17,403 bases of DNA from Pseudomonadota bacterium (GTDB lineage: Bacteria > Desulfobacterota > Anaeroferrophillalia > Anaeroferrophillales > Tharpellaceae), in assembly GCA_015486505.1 (NCBI GenBank), contig WFRP01000221.1:1-17403 (forward strand), written 5' to 3'. Shown here piece by piece: positions 15,045 to 17,403 of the stretch. Below the pieces are notes generated by a model. The model searched no databases and had not been told where the DNA came from. It saw only the letters and a list, made by a program, of their open reading frames with translations. The position numbers and the translations under genes were made by a program. Each line of letters begins with the position of its first letter. The first letter of the stretch is position 1.

Positions 15045-15842
15045 ATGGGACATATTTTAGTTGATTCAATCAGTAAGGAGTATCCGAACCGGCGTAAACA
15101 GGCGCGTTGGGGCAATGGCTCCGGTAGTCCCAGCAGTGGTATCCTGCCGGTTCTCAGTAATATTAATCTCGAAGTTGGTGATGGTGAGATGGTCTGCATT
15201 CTCGGGCCGTCAGGTTGCGGCAAATCAACTTTGCTGCGGATTATCGCCGGGTTCGAAACGCCGACCACAGGTTCGGTGCTGATTGACGGGCAGTTGGTGG
15301 TCAGGCCAAGTTCGGATAATATTTTTGTTTTTCAGAGTAACGGTTTGCTGCCCTGGATGACGGTCTGGGAAAATGTTGAATTGGGTGTCCGGAAGCTGCC
15401 GGATCTCCGGAGCCGGGAGCGGAAGGTGGCGGAACAGATCGAAATTGTCGAACTTGAAGGTTTTGAACACCATTATCCCTACCAGCTTTCCGGGGGGATG
15501 CAGCGGCGGGCGGAACTCGCCCGGGCGCTGGCGATCAACCCCAATGTTATGATTATGGATGAGCCCTTCAGCGGCCTCGATTTTCTGACCCATATGAAAA
15601 TGCGGGAGGAGGTGGTTAATATGCACATTTTTACCGGCAAAACCACCCTGGTCGTTACTCATGACATTGACGATGCTTTGATTATGGGGGATCGGATTGT
15701 TGTGCTTGGCGTTTGTCCGGCGCAGGTACGGCTTAATCTTCGGCTCGATTTTCCCCGGCCCCGTGATTTTCAAAAACTTCCGGAATTAAATAAACTGCGG
15801 CAGCAGATATTCCTGATGCAGGGAGTAACCTATGCCGTTTGA
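15045..15842 (+). CDS. ABC transporter ATP-binding protein, NitT/TauT (SsuB/TauB-like) family
   Basis: This 265-residue cytoplasmic ATPase has Walker A GPSGCGKST (54-62), Q-loop in FVFQSNGLLPW, signature LSGGMQ (148-153), Walker B MIMDEP with D172/E173, and H-loop H206 (VVTHDIDDAL). FQSNGLLPWMTVWENV is typical of the nitrate/sulfonate/taurine importer group. There is a short Gly/Ser-rich insertion (about residues 14-30) between the first strand and the second. The ATG at 15045, two bases after the permease stop codon begins to clear, is preferred over an in-frame ATG at 15003, which would overlap the permease by 41 bases and add residues that do not belong to the domain. Confidence 0.92.
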   Translation: MGHILVDSISKEYPNRRKQARWGNGSGSPSSGILPVLSNINLEVGDGEMVCILGPSGCGKSTLLRIIAGFETPTTGSVLIDGQLVVRPSSDNIFVFQSNGLLPWMTVWENVELGVRKLPDLRSRERKVAEQIEIVELEGFEHHYPYQLSGGMQRRAELARALAINPNVMIMDEPFSGLDFLTHMKMREEVVNMHIFTGKTTLVVTHDIDDALIMGDRIVVLGVCPAQVRLNLRLDFPRPRDFQKLPELNKLRQQIFLMQGVTYAV

Positions 15843-16860
15843 AAAACGACTGCTGAAAATCCCGGGCTGGCGCTATGGCCTGCTGGCACTCGGTTGGTTG
15901 ATTGTAATCTCTCTGCTGCAGTATCATTACAATTATCAATCTGAAGATCGCGTTGTTATCAAGATGGGTTATATGCCGGTAATCACCAATCTGGCGGCGC
16001 CGTTAATTGATCGGGCCAGTGAAAAAAACGGCGATTTTCGTTTTCTTGCGGTTAAATTCAGCTCTTTTGCCGAGATGGCGGAAGCGTTGCGTAATCATCA
16101 CATCGATGCGGCTTTTATCATTGCTCCTTTAGCAATTGTGCTGCGGCAAAGTGGTGAAGATGTGAAAATTGTTTACATCGGCAATCGTCACGAAAGTACG
16201 CTGGTGGTTCGTAAAGATTTGCAGATCACAAAGATTGCCGATTTGGCCGGCAGAACCCTGGCGGTGCCGATGCGTTACTCCGGACATTATCTGGAAGCCT
16301 TGCGTCTGCAGGCGGAAAACTCGTTCAACCCGGCACTTGATATTGTCGAAATGAATCCGCCGGATATGGCCTCGGCCCTGGCTTCCGGCGTCCTTGACGC
16401 CTATTTTGTCGGGGAGCCGTTTGCGGCCCAGACCATTCTCTCCGGGGACGCCGAGGTGCTTTGTTACGTTGAGGATTTAAATCCGGATTTTATCTGTAAC
16501 CTGTTACTGGTCAATCAGGATTTGATTGATCGTAATGCCGGGGCGGTGCAGGCTCTGGTGTCGGCGGCGGTTCGTTCCGGAATCTGGGCGGCGGCCAATC
16601 CGGCCGCCGCCGCCAAAATAGCGTCCGGCTACTGGAGTCAGCCGATTAATGTGATTGAATTTGCGTTGACAACCCCGTGGGAAAGAATTGAATACAAGCG
16701 CTTCATTCCTGATCCCGTAGAGATTAAAAAGATGGCTGAGATGATGGTTCACTATAAATTGCTTAAGAACAGCAATATCGCGGGTCTGGTTGATTCGCAT
16801 TTTGCCCGGTCGGTTGATATAGATAATATTTCCGACTTCAAAAGCATTATCCGGCAGTGA
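15832..16860 (+). CDS. Periplasmic substrate-binding protein, NMT1/SsuA-like
   Basis: The 342-residue protein has an N-terminal hydrophobic segment (about 15-33) followed by a binding-protein fold: VVIKMGYMPVITNLAAPLI, then HIDAAFIIAPLAIVLRQ, KIADLAGRTLAVP and ASGVLDAYFVGEPFAAQT. These are typical of the NitT/TauT binding proteins that feed SsuC/TauC-type permeases. No Cys lipobox or clear signal-peptidase site follows the hydrophobic segment, so the protein may stay membrane-anchored rather than free. The start overlaps the ATPase end by 11 bases, with AGGGAG about 10 bases upstream. It is the last gene of the rightward chain. A binding protein could also present ligand to the receptor, but nothing in the sequence shows that. 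Confidence 0.9.
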   Translation: MPFEKRLLKIPGWRYGLLALGWLIVISLLQYHYNYQSEDRVVIKMGYMPVITNLAAPLIDRASEKNGDFRFLAVKFSSFAEMAEALRNHHIDAAFIIAPLAIVLRQSGEDVKIVYIGNRHESTLVVRKDLQITKIADLAGRTLAVPMRYSGHYLEALRLQAENSFNPALDIVEMNPPDMASALASGVLDAYFVGEPFAAQTILSGDAEVLCYVEDLNPDFICNLLLVNQDLIDRNAGAVQALVSAAVRSGIWAAANPAAAAKIASGYWSQPINVIEFALTTPWERIEYKRFIPDPVEIKKMAEMMVHYKLLKNSNIAGLVDSHFARSVDIDNISDFKSIIRQ

Positions 16861-16873
16861 GGCGGCCTGCCGG
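16851..16873. terminator. Hairpin between convergent genes, possible bidirectional terminator
   Basis: CCGGCAG (16851-16857) pairs perfectly with CTGCCGG (16867-16873) around a nine-base loop that contains the TGA stop of the binding-protein gene. The convergent glycosyltransferase gene ends at 16876. The stem is GC-rich. A short T-run on the plus strand (16886-16890) lies 12 bases beyond the stem, too far for a classical terminator; on the minus strand only TTTT follows. It is likely a 3'-end structure, and termination is only possible. Confidence 0.35.
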
Positions 16874-16875
16874 CA

Positions 16876-17403
16876 TTATTCCGGATTTTTCCCGAGTTTA
16901 TCGAGGTTGGTCAGTAATTTTACGGCCCGGTCCTTACTGCGGAAAGGTTTAAGCTCAAATATGGTTTTGAGCCCAGTCGGCGGCAGCAGCGGCCAGGAGT
17001 GACTTTCGGCTAGGAGCAGAAACTTCTTTTTTGCGGCCAGCATAGCCTTGACTTCATTGATGTTTAATGACGGAATCGGCCGCTCGTAATAGAAGAGCAA
17101 CTGGAGGAATTTCTTTTCTCCGAGGCAGTAGATCGGGGCTCGATGCTCAACTTTGTGAATTTCAGCAATCAGCGGCTTGAAGGCTGAGGTTTGATAACTG
17201 AAAATCCGGGGTTCAAGAGCGGTAAAGAAAAGCAGATAACCGCCCATTAAACAGATCGCGAAACGGGTAAAATATTTTCCCCCCCGGGTGGGGCAGCGGG
17301 TGATCAGCCAGTCATAAAAATCTCGCAGGAAAACCGCCAGAAACAACGCCAGCGGCGGAAAAAGCGGCAGGATATATTTATTGTGTTTGCTGGCAAGCAA
17401 AGA
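16876..17403 (-). CDS. C-terminal part of an ArnT/PMT-like glycosyltransferase (partial)
   Basis: The minus-strand frame is open from the right edge to TAA at 16878-16876, giving about 175 residues. The fragment begins SLLASKHNKYILPLFPPLAL, like the conserved [KR]xxxYLLPxxPxLAL segment of GT83/PMT-family lipid-linked sugar transferases (ArnT-like). It goes on with two hydrophobic segments (LALFLAVFL and FAICLMGGYLLFFTAL) and a soluble tail that resembles the periplasmic C-terminal domain of ArnT. Such enzymes move a sugar from an undecaprenyl carrier to lipid A or a protein in the periplasm. The catalytic N-terminal part lies outside the window. An apparent TTG start at the edge is not the real start. 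The gene is convergent with the operon and probably unrelated to it. Confidence 0.72.
   Translation of the reverse strand, partial: SLLASKHNKYILPLFPPLALFLAVFLRDFYDWLITRCPTRGGKYFTRFAICLMGGYLLFFTALEPRIFSYQTSAFKPLIAEIHKVEHRAPIYCLGEKKFLQLLFYYERPIPSLNINEVKAMLAAKKKFLLLAESHSWPLLPPTGLKTIFELKPFRSKDRAVKLLTNLDKLGKNPE

Noticed and set aside
1..17403. CRISPR array, insertion sequence, prophage genes or tRNA
   Set aside because: No regularly spaced direct repeats, transposase, integrase, terminal inverted repeats or tRNA-like cloverleaf were found. The only tandem repeat is the coding one in cheA.

Overview
The window is almost entirely one rightward gene chain (about 559 to 16860) that encodes a complete but unusual chemosensory system and runs directly into a transport module. 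Gene content suggests a Gram-negative, deltaproteobacteria-like organism (Desulfobacterota or Desulfuromonadota). The reasons are PATAN/DUF4388 fused to receiver domains, a ParA with an MJ0042-type zinc ribbon, a Cache-type receptor, moderate GC, and an ArnT/PMT-like glycosyltransferase at the right edge. No rRNA or other marker is present, so the assignment is an inference.

Layout. Positions 1-558 hold no confident complete gene: possibly the first codons of a divergent gene (1-47), a weak hairpin with a T-run, a sigma-70-like promoter near 288-316, and a folded leader upstream of the first cheB. Then follow cheB1 (559-1674, intact catalytic triad), a Cache_3-Cache_2 chemoreceptor (1658-4240), a 116-base gap with two hairpins, cheW (4357-4866), cheY (4881-5234) and a very large cheA (5283-8921). 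After cheA come two more CheB-like proteins that have lost catalytic residues (8933-10792, which also carries a PATAN domain, and 10811-11920), a zinc-ribbon ParA ATPase (11904-12848) and a small membrane HAMP protein with no signalling domain (12852-13490). The chain continues without a break through a TauE/SafE-like permease (13471-14241) and a NitT/TauT-type ABC importer: permease (14231-15043), ATPase (15045-15842) and periplasmic binding protein (15832-16860). A convergent, truncated glycosyltransferase (16876-17403, minus strand) closes the window.

How the parts may work together. The receptor, CheW and CheA should form a signalling array. CheA has two histidine phosphotransfer domains with intact His motifs (His46, His636) flanking two related domains that have lost the His. 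It faces at least four intact receivers (CheY and the three CheB-like proteins). Only the first CheB keeps the Ser-His-Asp triad, and no cheR, cheD, cheC or cheZ lies in the window. ParA and the HAMP stub are candidates for positioning or inheriting the array. Several genes overlap by 11-20 bases, including the HAMP gene with the TauE gene, so the importer is probably co-expressed with the sensory genes. The most notable observations are the tandem cheB triplication with decay of the esterase site, the A-B-B'-A' phosphotransfer region of CheA, the physical joining of a chemosensory operon to an importer, and a structured leader RNA candidate.
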